A stretch of 64,000 bases of DNA, taken from positions 25,506,412-25,570,411 of the forward strand of contig CM060121.1 in NCBI GenBank assembly GCA_030522415.1, given 5' to 3'. Of the stretch, positions 22,223 to 33,510 are shown one piece after another. The notes below the pieces were generated by a model that saw only the letters and a program-made list of their open reading frames with translations, made no database searches and was not told where the DNA came from. Position numbers and translations under genes: made by a program. Every line of letters starts with the position of its first letter. The stretch's first letter is position 1. This DNA comes from Channallabes apus. Taxonomy: Eukaryota > Chordata > Actinopteri > Siluriformes > Clariidae.

Positions 22223-22416
22223 AAATAACCTGGACAACTTACAACCGTCGAAAATGAAGCATGCATAATACAGTACAATTTTTAAAGCAGATATAATGTT
22301 GAACAGCCGGGTCATAATATAAGAATCTTCAACCCAGATACTTTGTGTATCATAGAGGGTCGCCTTTTGGGGAGAGGCCAGGCCAGTGCTTTCACCCAAG
22401 GCATGGCTCATTCGGC

Positions 22417-23493
22417 TCATTCGGCTGATTCTTGGGAACCACAGTCTGAGCTGTAAATGTCTTTATCATAGGTTAGGGGTATTTTCTCATCTTGCCACTT
22501 TAATACCTCCATTTGTTGAACTGTAGATTTTATAACCAAGGACTTTAATATAGGAAGTACACAAAAAAACAACAATCCTCCTATTAATATAGCAAATCCC
22601 AAGAACATACCAAATTTAGCAAACCATGCTCCCCAAGGTCCCAGTTTCAGATCTAGCCAGTCCCATATTTTATTATCCCTCCCAGCATTTTCGGTTACTT
22701 CCCGTCTCAGATTTTTAAGTTGATTCATGGCTTTTGTAAAACTTCTATCATGCACTGTATTGTTAGGAATATAGGTACAACATTGATCACCAAACAAGAT
22801 GCACACACCTCCTTTTTCAGCCAATAATCAGTTTAGTGCTTGTCTATTTTGCCAGGTCATTGTACTAGTAGCTACTAATTGCTCTCCTAATGCAGCCAAA
22901 GCATCTTCTGTATAATTAATAAATCTCTGTTGATTATAGTAAATATAATTAATCCATTCAGCATTTTTATTAGGTGTTATCCATATAAAAATAGACTCAA
23001 ATCCAGATTTTACCTCATCTCTGACTTTAAATTCATTAGGTATACCTCTGGGTTGTCCTACTGAGTCTATATACACGTTCGGATCAGGTTGGTAAGCTAT
23101 TTTATCATGCTTTTTGTTTCATCCAATTGTATTATGTTTGTCTCCTGATGCAGTCTTACTCTAGTACAGATTCCTTTCCATCCTATCGGTAAGGAGGACA
23201 GTAGGCGCTCCTTCCCACAAAGCGAATAGAAATCTGCTACTACTATAGCTTGATCTTTAAATATTTCTATTGAAGGTGGTATTATAGTCTGGTTTTCGCA
23301 GGATTCTAAGGTGATATGTGTTCCATTTTTTTACTCCTTGGGCTAGAAGGCCGGGTACTCTTACAGGTACTATGGATTCCCAAGCAGTCTTTTTGTCTAA
23401 AAACCAGGTGGTGGTACAGATTCCAGTAAAGTTTCCTAAATCCAGTGTCCCTTCTGGTTTATAAAAAAGACTCATATTCTTGGGTATGATCAA
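22417..23493 (-). pseudogene. ERV env relic (surface and transmembrane subunits)
   Basis: The surface-subunit remnant lies in 23493-23257 and a frame-shifted continuation to 23076. The frame 23076-22828 ends in a TGA directly before the ectodomain of the transmembrane subunit (22827-22417). That part shows a CX6CC motif (CILFGDQCC), a coiled-coil-like stretch and a membrane anchor at about residues 71-96 of the last segment, followed by a cytoplasmic tail. In retroviruses this protein mediates entry. Here it is broken by at least one nonsense codon and a frameshift. Confidence 0.85.
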
Positions 23494-23543
23494 TGGTATA
23501 CCATTTGGGAATTTCTACTTTTCCTGGTTGTACTTTAATGTTT

Positions 23544-25210
23544 TTATTCATATCCCAATGCCCACACCAATCGTTTTGGTAGCATCATAGCAGACATTAG
23601 TTTACCTATTTGTTCAGCAAGTTGAATGGGAGTTCCGTCACTCCTTTTAAACCCTCTTTGCTTCCATACTGCTCCAAACAGATGACATACACCATGCGAA
23701 TATGCTGAATCTGTAAAAATATTTGCCACTAGCCCTTTGTCTAATTGACAAGCAGCGGTGAGCGATTTCAACTCAACTGGTCAACTCAACTGAGCAGAAC
23801 ATGGTTGTGAACAATCCTGAGTTAGGATAGTTTTAAAGTCTTCTCCATCCTTCATCACTACTGAATACCCTGTGTCACTTCCTACATGGTCTCTAAAGCT
23901 AGATCCATCAACAAAAATAAGTCACTTCCGCTTCAGCTATAGGCTTAGATTCAAGATCAGGTCGTAACCGAGTAAATGATAATGAATTCGCCACACAATC
24001 ATGAGGCACTCCTTCGTAGGCTAAAGGAACCAATTCAGCTGGGTTAACTGTTTTTCACCTCTTTATGGTAATGTCAGGATATGTGAGCAGTGAAGAATAT
24101 GCTAGAATACGAGCTTGAGTAAGGACAAATTTTCCCTGTTCAATTAATTCTACCACTTTATGATGTGTGTAGATGGTTACCGGGTAACCCATAGTCAATG
24201 TGGATGCTTTGTCATATGCATAATGTACTGCTGCAAGCCCCTGTTGGTAGCAAGGTGGATAGCCTTGTGCTACATTATCTAGTTTAGTGTTGTAGTAAGC
24301 TAAGGGCTGTTTTCTTCTTCCACTGCAAGTTTCCTGCATCAACATAGCTGAGGCATATCCATCAGCTTGGTTGGCCACATACAGATGGAACGGTTTGGTA
24401 TAATCAGGTATACCTAACGTAGGCGCTGTTTGCATTTCTTTCTTGATGGATTCATATGCGTGCATCTGTGTTCCATTTTAATGGAGCACATAAATTTTGC
24501 AGTCCTTCTTCTCTCATTATCTCCCTCATTGGAGCTGTTTTTACAGCATACTCCTCAATCCAGTCAGCACTGAAACCTGTTAGGCCTAGGAAAGTCATCA
24601 ACTGTTTAACTGTTTGTGGTAACGGTGCTTTACTTATGCCTTCTAATTGAGTAGGCGATATGGCTATTGTACCATGTGAAATTAGCCGGCCTAAATATTC
24701 AACTTGAGGCTTGCAGTATTGCAGTTTAGCTTTAGACACTTTATGACCTCCTTGCCCTAGCTTGCTGAGTACCTTAATCCCTGTGGCATGCGTCTAATGA
24801 CAACGAGCATATTAAACAGTCATCCATATATTGCAAGAGACTACTTTCTATCATTAAGTCTGCCAAATCAGCTTTCAAAACCTGATTAAATATATGTGGG
24901 GCATGACGATATCCTTGCGCCATGCGTGGGTACGTATATTGTTTACCAGCATACTGTATGTAAACGCAAACAAATACCTACTCTCTTCCGCCACTGGAAT
25001 ACTGAAGAAGGCTGAACAAAGATCAATCACAGTGAAATATCTGGCTTCGGGAGGGACATTGGTTAGCAGTGTGTGTGGATTTGGAACATCTGCTGGATAA
25101 TCCTCTGTTATATTATTAATTGCATGCAAATCATGCACAAGACGCCATTTATTTGTACCTGGCTTGATCACCGGGAAAATTGGAGTATTACAACAACTTG
25201 TTGTCAACAT
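23544..25210 (-). pseudogene. ERV pol relic (RT and RNase H)
   Basis: RT fingers/palm lie in 25210-24875 (KWRLVHDLHAIN, FTVIDLCSAFFSIP). The catalytic YMDD is at 24819-24830, the connection in 24739-24452 (VEYLGRLIS, FLGLTGF), and the thumb/RNase H start in 24465-24055 (FHLYVANQADGYA). The end of RNase H, with TDSAYSHGVCH, is in 23771-23544. Several frameshifts separate these blocks and the 5' half of pol is absent. Integrase is not found. Confidence 0.86.
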
Positions 25211-25695
25211 GCACTTTTTGTATAATCTATTGATTAGAAATTAAAATGCACTTTATAATCTACAGACAGTTAGTTGAATGTATGTTGCTTGTCTGTTGAA
25301 ACAATGTTGTTGAATGTCAACGGATGCACTGTTGACATGCTACTAAATGAGTACTGGTAACTAGTAGAGTCTCAACAGATAGACTATCAAAATAAAGTGT
25401 TACCTGTTATCCAATCTGAGAAATCCATTTACAATATTAACTGTACTCATTTTATGGAGTTTTGACTAGAACTACTCAACATTGTTTCATGTTGTACTAG
25501 GGTTTAAATTAAAAAAAATGTAAGATTTTTATTTTATTTTAGTTTAAAAAAAATCAAAGAAAGTTAATTTTCTCTAAATGTAATTTGTAATTAAACAACA
25601 ATTCTTTATGTCCAGACTATTTTCTCATAAAAGAAACATTTGACCTTTGTCTAGCAGCTGGATAGTCACATCCTGTAGTGATCACCTGTGCTTTC
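25211..25695. other. Unclassified sequence
   Basis: AT-rich, with GTTGAC/GTCAAC-rich stretches that also occur at 20690-20750 and 21405-21480. The ERV and MITE may therefore sit inside one unrecognised repeat. Confidence 0.35.
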
Positions 25696-27284
25696 TACAA
25701 ACCGGATTCCAAAAACGTTGGGACACTAAACAAATTGTGAATAAAAACTGAATGCAATGATGTGGAGATGGAAAATGTCAATATTTTATTCAGAATAGAA
25801 CATAGATGACAGATCAAAAGTTTAATCTGAGAAAATGTATCATTTTAAAGGAAAAATATGTTGATTCCAAATTTCACAGTGTCAACAAATCCCAAAAAAG
25901 TTGGGGCAAGTAGCAATAAGAGGCTGGAAAAAGTAAATTTGAGCATAACGAAGAGCTGGAAGACCAATTAACAGTCATTAGGTTAATTGGCAACATGATT
26001 GGGTATAAAAAAGAGCTTCTCAGAGTGGCAGTGTCTCTCAGAAGCCAAGATGAGTAGAGGATCACCAATTCCCACAATGTTGCGCAGAAAGATAGTGGAG
26101 CAATATCAGAAAGGTGTTACCCAGCGAAAAATTGCAAAGACTTTGCAGTTATCATCATCAACTGTACATAATATCATCTGAAGATTCAGAGAATCTGGAA
26201 GAATCTCTGTGTGTAAGGGTCAAGGGCGTAAAACCATACTGGATGCCCGTGATCTCGGGGCCCTTAAATGACACTGCACCACAAACAGGAATGCTACTGT
26301 AAAGGAAATCACAGAATGGGCTCAGGAATACTTCCAGAAACCATTGGCAGTGAACACAATCCACCGCTGTGCCATCCGCTGTTGCCAGCTGAAACTCTAC
26401 AGTGCAAAGAAGAAGCCGTTTCTAAGCAAGATCCACAAGCACAGGCGTTTTCATTGGGCCAGGGATCATTTAAAATGGAGTGTGGCAAAATGGAAGACTG
26501 TTCTGTGGTCAGACGAGTCACGATTCGACGTTCTTGTTGGAAATGTGGGACGCCATGTCATCCGGACCAAAGAGGACAAGGACAACCCAAGTTGGTATCA
26601 ACGCTCAGTTCAGAAGCCTGCATCTCTGATGGTATGGGGTTGCATGAGTGCGTGTGGCATGGGCAGCTTGCATGTCTGGAAAGGCACCATCAATGCAGAA
26701 AAATATATTCAGGTTCTAGAACAACATCTAGTCATCTCTTTCAGGGAAGACCCTGCATTTTTCAACAAGATAATGCCAGACCACATTCTGCATCAATCAC
26801 AACATCATGGCTGCGTAGGAGAAGGATCCGGCTACTGAAATGGCCAGTCTGCAGTCCAGATCTTTCCCCTATAGAGAACATTTGGCGCATCATAAAGAGG
26901 AAGGTGCGACAAAGAAGGCCCAAGACGATTGAACAGTTAGAGGCCTGTATTAGACAAGAATGGGAGAGCATTCCTATTTCTAAACTTGAGAAACTGGTCT
27001 CCTCGGTCCCCAGACGTCTGTTGAGTGTTGTAAGAAGAAGGGGAGATGCCACACAGTGGTGAAAATGGCCTTGTTCCAACTTTTTTGGGATTTGTTGACA
27101 CCGTGAAATTTGGAATCAACATATTTTTCCTTTAAAATGATAAATTTTCTCGGATTAAACTTTTGATCTGTCATGTATATTCTATTCTGAATAAAATATT
27201 GACATTTGCCATCTCCACATCATTGCATTCAGTTTTTATTCACAATTTGTTTAGTGTCCCAACTTTTTTGGAATCCAGTTTGTA
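25696..27284 (+). mobile_element. Tc1-like DNA transposon, copy B
   Basis: Same family as 935-2520, in opposite orientation. It has the same roughly 210-bp inverted repeats with two GTTGGGAC-like blocks, and TA at 25696-25697 and 27283-27284. Length 1.59 kb. Confidence 0.92.
26050..27062 (+). pseudogene. Tc1-like transposase, nonsense and frameshifts (copy B)
   Basis: The ATG at 26050 opens MSRGSPIP and the paired-like domain, which stops at TGA 26179-26181. The catalytic part resumes in the frame 26344-26838 ([23 protein letters not shown]), then shifts near 26729-26745 to the frame ending at 27062 ([19 protein letters not shown]34E; ending GDATQW). The last shift is shared with copy A. The TGA is private to copy B. 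Confidence 0.88.
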
Positions 27285-27439
27285 TTATCTGGATACACTT
27301 AGTACTCTTACAGTACAACAGTTTTTTTTACATTGTTCCACAGTGTGTTCTTCATTAAACTGTACATATATAGTATTTTCTCTACTATAAACATATAATT
27401 GTCACAAAAAAATGCATTATTTTAAGTCTTCATTAGGGT
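27285..27439. other. Short unclassified stretch
   Basis: Nothing recognised. Confidence 0.3.
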
Positions 27440-27610
27440 ACAGGGAATTTTCTTCTTCACATATCCCAGCTTGAAGGAAGTTAAGGTCAGATTGCAGGGT
27501 CGGCCATGTTACAGTGTCTCCAACAGTGGCAGTTTGGTGGAGCTGGGGTTTGAACCGCTGACCTCAGTAATCCAGAGCTACTCCTGCTAATCTGGTGATC
27601 TTTTCAGAAC
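27440..27610 (-). mobile_element. Possible second tRNA-derived SINE family
   Basis: Contains CAACAGTGGCAGTTTGGTGG, then GCTGGGGTTTGAACCGCTGACC and CAGTAATCCAGAGC. Reversed, GGTTCAAACCCC is a B-box-like motif. This resembles a widespread fish repeat that I know only from memory. Confidence 0.4.
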
Positions 27611-27666
27611 TACCTGCTCCAGTATGTGCAAGATGATTCAGTATTATGCAAGATGCTCTAATAATT

Positions 27667-27720
27667 ATTAAGCTATTATTATTATTATTATTATAATCAT
27701 TATTATTATTATAATCATTA
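27667..27720. repeat. (ATT)n-rich microsatellite
   Basis: Imperfect ATT/AAT repeats with a TATAATCAT interruption that occurs twice. Confidence 0.8.
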
Positions 27721-27778
27721 GAGTATCTTGCACATGCTGGAGCACTTGCACACTATCAAGACAGATTTTCTTCATTTT

Positions 27779-27780
<2 letters not shown>

Positions 27781-27838
<58 letters not shown>
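27781..27838. repeat. (CA)n microsatellite
   Basis: About 29 uninterrupted CA units, ending 20 bp before a solo LTR. Confidence 0.95.
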
Positions 27839-27840
<2 letters not shown>

Positions 27841-27858
27841 TAAATTGTAGTGTCATGC

Positions 27859-28364
27859 TGTCACAGTCAGACCAGGCTCCGAACCCAATCTGACACAGCG
27901 CCCTCTATCACCCGAATACTAATTACAACCACCTGACATCAATCAACAAACCCATAAAGACCACACACCACGCCACAGTCAACGTCCGGGCTCGTACCGC
28001 TGAGTATGGACTCAATCTGCGACGTGCAAGTAAGAAGATTTATACTTACCTGTGTACTTACCTGTATATCTGCTTTCAGAAGCTCTCCCAGTCTCCATGA
28101 CGGAGCGTGGACTCTCCGGGTGATCGTGGTGTGTGTATCTCAGCCAGATATCGCCAACCCCAGGTTATAACTCCATTCCGTTCGTTGTTCTTACAAGAAA
28201 GAAGAGTTACTGTTTGTGATGCCACCTTCCCAGTTAGCCGATCAGGCTATACTAGCCGCTTCGGCTATCTAGTCAAAGACTCCATTCCTGCCAACAGTTC
28301 GTTGACTCTAAATAAAACTGCTCCTTGTGAAACTTACCTTTGTTTGAAGTCCATCTTTGTTACA
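27859..28364 (+). mobile_element. Solo LTR (TSD catgc)
   Basis: Starts TGTCACAGTCAGACC and ends ATCTTTGTTACA, with direct repeats catgc at 27854-27858 and 28365-28369. AATAAA at about 28311 lies roughly 50 bp from the end, so transcription is on plus. 506 bp, no internal region. Confidence 0.88.
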
Positions 28365-28369
28365 CATGC

Positions 28370-28717
28370 AAATGACCAAATGTGATTTAAAAGTTTCAAG
28401 TTCGAACATTAAATTTAACTTAAATTATTCAGTTCAAAACATTTACTTTCTACTTGTATAATGCTTGAGTTATACTTTAATGTTTAAAGTGAGTAACTTA
28501 TATATTTCCCCTTGAATAATATTTGTCTGTATATGCTTACTTTAAGTATTTTATATTTTGACAGATTATTTTTTACTTTGACTCAGAAGTAAACCACGGC
28601 TTTCAGACTTTTCCTTCAGTGAGATTAAAAACTGTATTCTGTATTCAAACAAACCAAAACTATTATTACAATACTATTATTAAATGCTATTGTACTCTGA
28701 CTATAAAATTTTATCAA
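28370..28717. other. AT-rich sequence
   Basis: Nothing recognised. Confidence 0.3.
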
Positions 28718-28915
28718 CTAAACACACATGCACGGTATGACATGCCGCGAAATGCTTATGCGACTCTCATGGACAACAAAATATAACTAAGTAAATAAAA
28801 GATCACTGTCAATATTTAAGTACCAAACATACCAGCTAGGGCCGGGTAACATTTGATAATTATAACATAAATATACTTTGAGAAATGTTAATATTTGATG
28901 ACCTATCTGTCTGTG
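28718..28915 (-). repeat. Diverged L2-like tail joined to unclassified repeat copy 2
   Basis: 28718-28775 resembles the reversed L2 3' UTR block (CATGCCGCGAAATGCTTATG versus CAGTGAAATGCTTACACG at 5311). From 28790 on it matches the repeat at 14568-14705. Confidence 0.6.
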
Positions 28916-29342
28916 TTTTTCTGATGTCTTATGAACTTTTACATGATCGACCTATAAATTAGTTTTTTTACTGCATACGTGTTGTAACATGTCACTTGAT
29001 TGTAGCTCAACATAAATGAATGAAATAAAGCCATGGCACACATGCAAATACAAAGAATTACATTTTTATAATATTTATAATTTTCACACACCATTTCCTG
29101 GTAATGCTTTGAGAGGATGGTCAGAGACTTCATCACCATACATGTACCTGACACACTTGACCCTTTACAGTTTGCTTAACAGTTTGCTTGATGCTGTCTG
29201 TCACCTCTTTGACACATCTCTCACTCACCTGGACACTAGGTAGGGGAATTACTTTAAAATGCTCTTTGATAACTACAGTTCAGCATTTAATACTATAATT
29301 CTGTTATTATTATTAATTATTTTAATAGTTAATATGTTGTTA
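28916..29342. other. Unclassified sequence
   Basis: Nothing recognised. Confidence 0.3.
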
Positions 29343-29613
29343 GGCGGCACGGTGGTGTAGTGGTTAGCACTGTCGCCAGGGTGCGGGTTCGTTTCCCGTC
29401 TCTGTGTGCATACAGTCCAAAGACATGTAGGTTAGGTTAATTGACATTACAAATTGTCTGTAGTGTGTGAATGAGTATGTGTGTGTGCCCTGCGATAGAT
29501 TGGCACCCTGTCCAGGGTGTACCCCGCCTTGTGCCCTAAGTTTCCTGGGATAGGCTCCAGGCCCCCGCGACCCTGTATATAAGGATAAAGCGGTATAGAA
29601 AATGAATGAATAT
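29343..29613 (+). mobile_element. tRNA-derived SINE, near full length
   Basis: The head GGCGGCACGGTGGTGTAGTG, then GTTAGCAC (A box) and GGGTTCGTTTCCC (B box), is tRNA-like. The body has GTCCAAAGACATG, and TTGGCACCCTGTCCAGGGTG, then GGGATAGGCTCCAGGCCCCC. It ends GAAAATGAATGAATA. This is the best-preserved copy in the window and the reference for those at 5975, 6306, 13536 and 13977. Confidence 0.88.
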
Positions 29614-29639
29614 GTTGTTATTATTAATTATTTTATATA

Positions 29640-30148
29640 TAAAGGAGTTATTTCTACTCTCTTGCTCTCTTGCTCATAGATCTGATATTAACGTGTTAAA
29701 TCTTCCCCGTTGCAATCTTCCTATCTCCTCTTGCATCTGTTCTTAAAGGTACGGACGCTCCCATGGTCACCTTCTCATTCTCTCTCTCTCTCTCTCTCTC
29801 TCTGTATCTCCCTCTGTCTCCTTCCCCCTCTCCCCCTAACTCGAGCCAACATCTTGTGATTCGTCTCTGGACGGACACCTTTCCGTCTTCCTCTCCTTTG
29901 ATTCTTCAGGATCTCACCAGGACATTTACAATGGTTTTTATTCTTTGTAGTAACATATGTCAATGGCACAGGCGTTTGGTCAAATATAAGTACCCCATCT
30001 TTTGCTGTTAATAAACAGAGATCTTTCTGACAGACAACGTGTGTGTGTGTTTGACTGAGTCGCTCCTGGCGCCAGAAAAGTTTACCGAAGCACAGCGGAC
30101 AGACCGAGCAACTCGCCTCTTCTACTACAAAACTTAAAACACTTTACA
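29640..30148 (+). mobile_element. 5' LTR or LTR fragment (right end defined)
   Basis: The right end is CACTTTACA at 30148, followed after 3 nt by a primer-binding-site-like sequence. AATAAA lies at 30010-30015, and a polypyrimidine tract at 29777-29840. The left end is not defined; a TATATATAAAGG at 29633 may belong to its promoter. No gag follows. Confidence 0.5.
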
Positions 30149-30151
30149 TTC

Positions 30152-30168
30152 TGGGGGCTCGTCTAACC
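30152..30168 (+). promoter_or_regulatory. Primer-binding-site-like sequence (tRNA-Pro type)
   Basis: TGGGGGCTCGTCTAACC has the first 12 bases of the classical tRNA-Pro primer-binding site, 3 nt after an LTR-like CA end. The same start is present at 51716. Confidence 0.6.
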
Positions 30169-30869
30169 TTTTCTCTCCAGGAAGATAAGTTAAGCGTTAT
30201 TCTTGCTATTGTACTTCCTTCTTTGGTCAGAAAAGATTTTTTGAACCTATAGTTTAGTTATGTAGGAGATTGGTGTATATTTGGGGTATATTTAAAAAAA
30301 AAAAAGAAACTTTATGCATGTTAATTAGTTTTTGTCTCGCATTGTGTTTTACATTACTCGCGTTGATTCATTGATTAAAATTACAGTGACTGTAGCGATT
30401 GTGGCTCATTTAAAGATATAGAAAAACTATTTTTTTAACTGAAACTGAACCGGTGGTGTTAGCAATAAGCTAAAAACATACATGTAGGTCGCTGAGTACC
30501 TACGTCATAAAAACCGCGTCCCGTTAGAGGAGACACGCTCCCTCTGTGTGTTTTAAAAACTTATACGTTCGCTAACTTCTGTTTTTTACATAATTTATAC
30601 ACTTGGAATTTAGTAAGGCATTTGTAGCATGCACTTTGTGTATAAGCTGGCCTTGGCATAGAGATGCATGGTTAAATAAATACATTTATTGGACAACCGG
30701 CAAATTGCAACTAAAAGTTACTTCTCTTCAAAGTAATTTTTCATTTTATTTGTACGTATATTTTTATTCATATCTATTTTCTACTCATTACACAATTCAA
30801 TATAGAAATAAAAATGACATAATAAATGTTAGAATGAAAAACAAACGTACACTGTTGTATATGAACATT
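30169..30869. other. Non-coding sequence after the LTR
   Basis: No gag or other retroelement frame, so the LTR element is truncated or its leader only. Otherwise AT-rich. Confidence 0.35.
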
Positions 30870-31096
30870 TCAAGGGTACAGTACAAATGTATTTAATAGA
30901 AAATATTTAATGTGCTTTAAAGATGACACAAATAAAGGATGACTTGCTGGCGTGCATGAAACCCAGCCATGTTGAACATGTCTTGGTTGAGCAACAAGAA
31001 GTCTCATCTCGGCTACACTCTCTTCCTCCACCTCTTCATCTTCCTCCCTGATGTCCAAGGGCATTCTTGCCCTCACTGCAATGTTATGCAACATAC
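30870..31096 (-). pseudogene. PIF/Harbinger transposase, last exon remnant
   Basis: After a plausible acceptor (TAACAG) at 31097-31102, the minus strand reads MLHNIAVRARMPLDIREEDE, then EVEEESVAEMRLLVAQPR. The LHNIAVRARMPLDI block is the C-terminal signature of fish Harbinger (HARBI1-like) nucleases. The catalytic core exons were not found nearby. Confidence rests on this one motif. Confidence 0.6.
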
Positions 31097-31102
31097 CTGT
31101 TA

Positions 31103-31934
31103 CTGTTATTACAGCACAGCACTTTTGTGGTACAAAGAGAGCTCCACTTCCTCTAAAATAATATATAATATTAATTTCTTCTTTTTGAAAATGTCTTTTC
31201 TTTGTTTTTTGGTTTCAGCCATTTTGCTAATGTCTCCACTCCTAGGTATGTGCTTATTTAAAATTTTCTCCTACAGTATTAGCAAAGGTGAAAACCGTCA
31301 GGTGAAGATAATTAGGCTAAACTTTTAAAAAAATAAATGTAAGAGCTTATTTATTTACTTATTTATTTATTTTGATGTGAGATAAACAATTGTTGATAAA
31401 GAAATTGAAAAATAATTCTACTTAAATAATTAAGGTTTCATATAAATATCGAAAATGATGCTGTTAGAAATGTTAGAATTTGTTTTATGCGAGATTGGAG
31501 CAAGACAGTGTTTTTGCAGAACGACATTTCCAGTTAATTTATGTTTTAAAACTTGCTCAAGAAGAAATTACAGGACTTTTTATGTTATTCGAGTTGAATA
31601 TACATTCATACAAGTAGAAGAAACGGAAATAAAAACCTAGATGGATTGCTAAAACAGCATGTGCAACAATGACGAGCCATTCTACAGCGTGACTTTTCAG
31701 CACGTGACCAACAGATAGCGACTCCTACGTAGCACTTAAAGCAGGGCTACGTGCAACTGTGTTAAATGCATTTTTGGGAAACGCACGTGAAACAATAATG
31801 AACGTTCGCAAAATGACTCGTAGAAAACGCTCTTAAGCGCTAAGATCAATCGTTATCCAGAAAAGTAGCCCAGGTTATTTTAAATGGCACAGATGATTTC
31901 ATTTACTCAGACAAAACCTTAATGCCACATATAT
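31103..31934. other. Unclassified sequence
   Basis: 31640-31860 is richer in CpG and contains CTACGTGCA and CCTACGTAGC, possibly leftover Harbinger non-coding DNA. No gene was seen. Confidence 0.3.
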
Positions 31935-32075
31935 ACAGATGGACAAAAAGTAATTAGTCAGACACGAATTGTGCAAGTTCTTCCACTTAAAAAAAATATC
32001 CAGAAAATCACATTGTATGATTTTTAAAGAATTTATTTGCAAATTATGGTGGAAAATAAGTATTGATGTATGATT
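31935..32075. mobile_element. Tc1-like end fragment
   Basis: Contains AATTAGTCAGACACGAATTG, TGCAAGTTCTTCCACTTAAA and AATTATGGTGGAAAATAAGT, which I recall as the terminal region of another fish Tc1-like family. Only one end is present. Confidence 0.45.
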
Positions 32076-32513
32076 TAAATTAAATGTCAACTATGTGTCA
32101 CATATGACAAGAAATATTTCAAATCTCTTTGTTGAGGTTGATAATTATGGCTTACGGATCATGAAAAAGGTTTTAATAAATTACTCTTCATACACCACTT
32201 AATATATTATGTTGCATTTCACACTTATCAGTATAAGTACATTTTGTAATACATATTCACTCTGAAAATTATAAGCTCGTTTCTGTTTCATAGTGCATGT
32301 GCAGGCCATTTACTAAGATATTTGTAATATTTAAATTTAAGCACATTGAGGTAACTAGTTATGCAGGAAAAAAAACACTCTTCTAAATAATTGAAATATA
32401 GCCAAGTCAAGTTCAGCCTAAGCAGCATACATCAAATAAAATCACATGAATTCTCCTCACTGCACTTGGATCCATCACGCCCTCTAGCGAGCCTGGACAA
32501 ATCTGGACAAAAA

Positions 32514-33510
32514 ATGGATCCAGCAGAAACAGCTCACCTTAGGGGGGCACTGAAGAGTCAAGGAGCCCTCCTAGGCTCCCACCAGCAGGAATTAAGGCAC
32601 ATCACTGAAACCCTCCAAACTATCACTGAAACTACGGACCCTTTCCACCCAGGTTCAGAATCAACCACCCCCTGTACCCATTCCTCGACCCCCTCCTCCG
32701 GTGCTCTCTCCTAACCAAGAGCCCCGCCTCCCTGCTCCACCCACCTATGATGGAGACCCAGCCACTTGCCGTTCCTGTTTATCCCAGTGTTCCCTCGTCC
32801 TAGAACTACAGTCCATGTAATTTCCCACGGAGCGATCAAAGGTTGTTTATATCATCACCCTCCTTTCAGGAAAGGCAAGAGAGTGGGGAACAGCGTTATG
32901 GGACACCCAAGAACCATGCTGCTTCACTTACAAGACCTTCACACATCAGATGAGAAGAGTTTTCGACCGCTCCTCTACGGGGCATCAGGCGGCAAGTCAG
33001 ATACTTCAGCTACATCAAGGAACTCGCTCTGTCTCTGACTATGCCATAGATTTCCACACCCTGGCTCCCTCTTGTGGTTGGGATGAGAAGGCATTGTTTG
33101 ACTGTTTTCTCCATGGACTCTCGGACCCTATTAAGGATGAGCTTGCAGCCCGAGAACTTCCCTCAGATCTCCAGGGGCTCATCGAATTAGCTACACGCGT
33201 TGATGGCCGTAAACGGGCACAAAGAAACGAGCGTCAGACCTGTCGCGAACCACACACCTCTACACTGACCTTGGCCATCCCAGAGCCCCTCCCTGAACCC
33301 ATGCAGATAAGCCGTGCGCGAGGATCACCTAAGGAATGTCAGCGCCGCAGGGACGTTGGTGCGTGCTTCTACTGCGGTCAGCCCGGTCACGCTGTGCGCT
33401 CCTGCCCACTGAAAGGGCAGGCCCCCCGTAGTTCTGGGGATGCAGGGGGGCCCCGCATCTGTTTTTTCCCCGGACCAACGATCATGCTTCTCTGTGACCC
33501 TGGCCCATGA
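32514..33510 (+). pseudogene. Chromovirus gag
   Basis: The ATG at 32514 opens MDPAETAHLRGALKSQG, followed by a short helical region and a proline-rich linker. A frameshift near 32640-32715 and a TAA at 32818-32820 interrupt it. The capsid-like part from 32821 (SGKAREWGTALWD, then VSDYAIDFHTLA, CFLHGLSDPIKDEL) reaches a CX2CX4HX4C zinc knuckle (CFYCGQPGHAVRSC) before the TGA at 33508. Gag would form the particle and package RNA. Confidence 0.85.

Larger units (their letters stand above)
21500..25210 (-). mobile_element. Endogenous retrovirus with env, 5'-truncated, integrase missing
   Basis: Read on the minus strand: partial pol (25210 to about 23544), env (23493 to 22417), a polypurine tract (21875-21885) and a 3' LTR (21874-21500). 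No gag, protease, 5' LTR or integrase is seen. RNase H passes to env within about 60 bp, so an internal deletion removed integrase. Frames are broken by stops and shifts, so it is a relic. The TM architecture resembles gamma-type retroviruses. Confidence 0.88.

Noticed and set aside
27659..27840. CRISPR-like or satellite array
   Set aside because: These are simple microsatellites without spacer structure, in vertebrate DNA.
29696..29969. Arg/Glu-rich minus-strand frames
   Set aside because: They are translations of the (CT)n polypyrimidine tract within an LTR.
32766..33038. A 90-codon frame inside gag
   Set aside because: A shadow frame; the overlapping frame carries the capsid and zinc-knuckle sequence.
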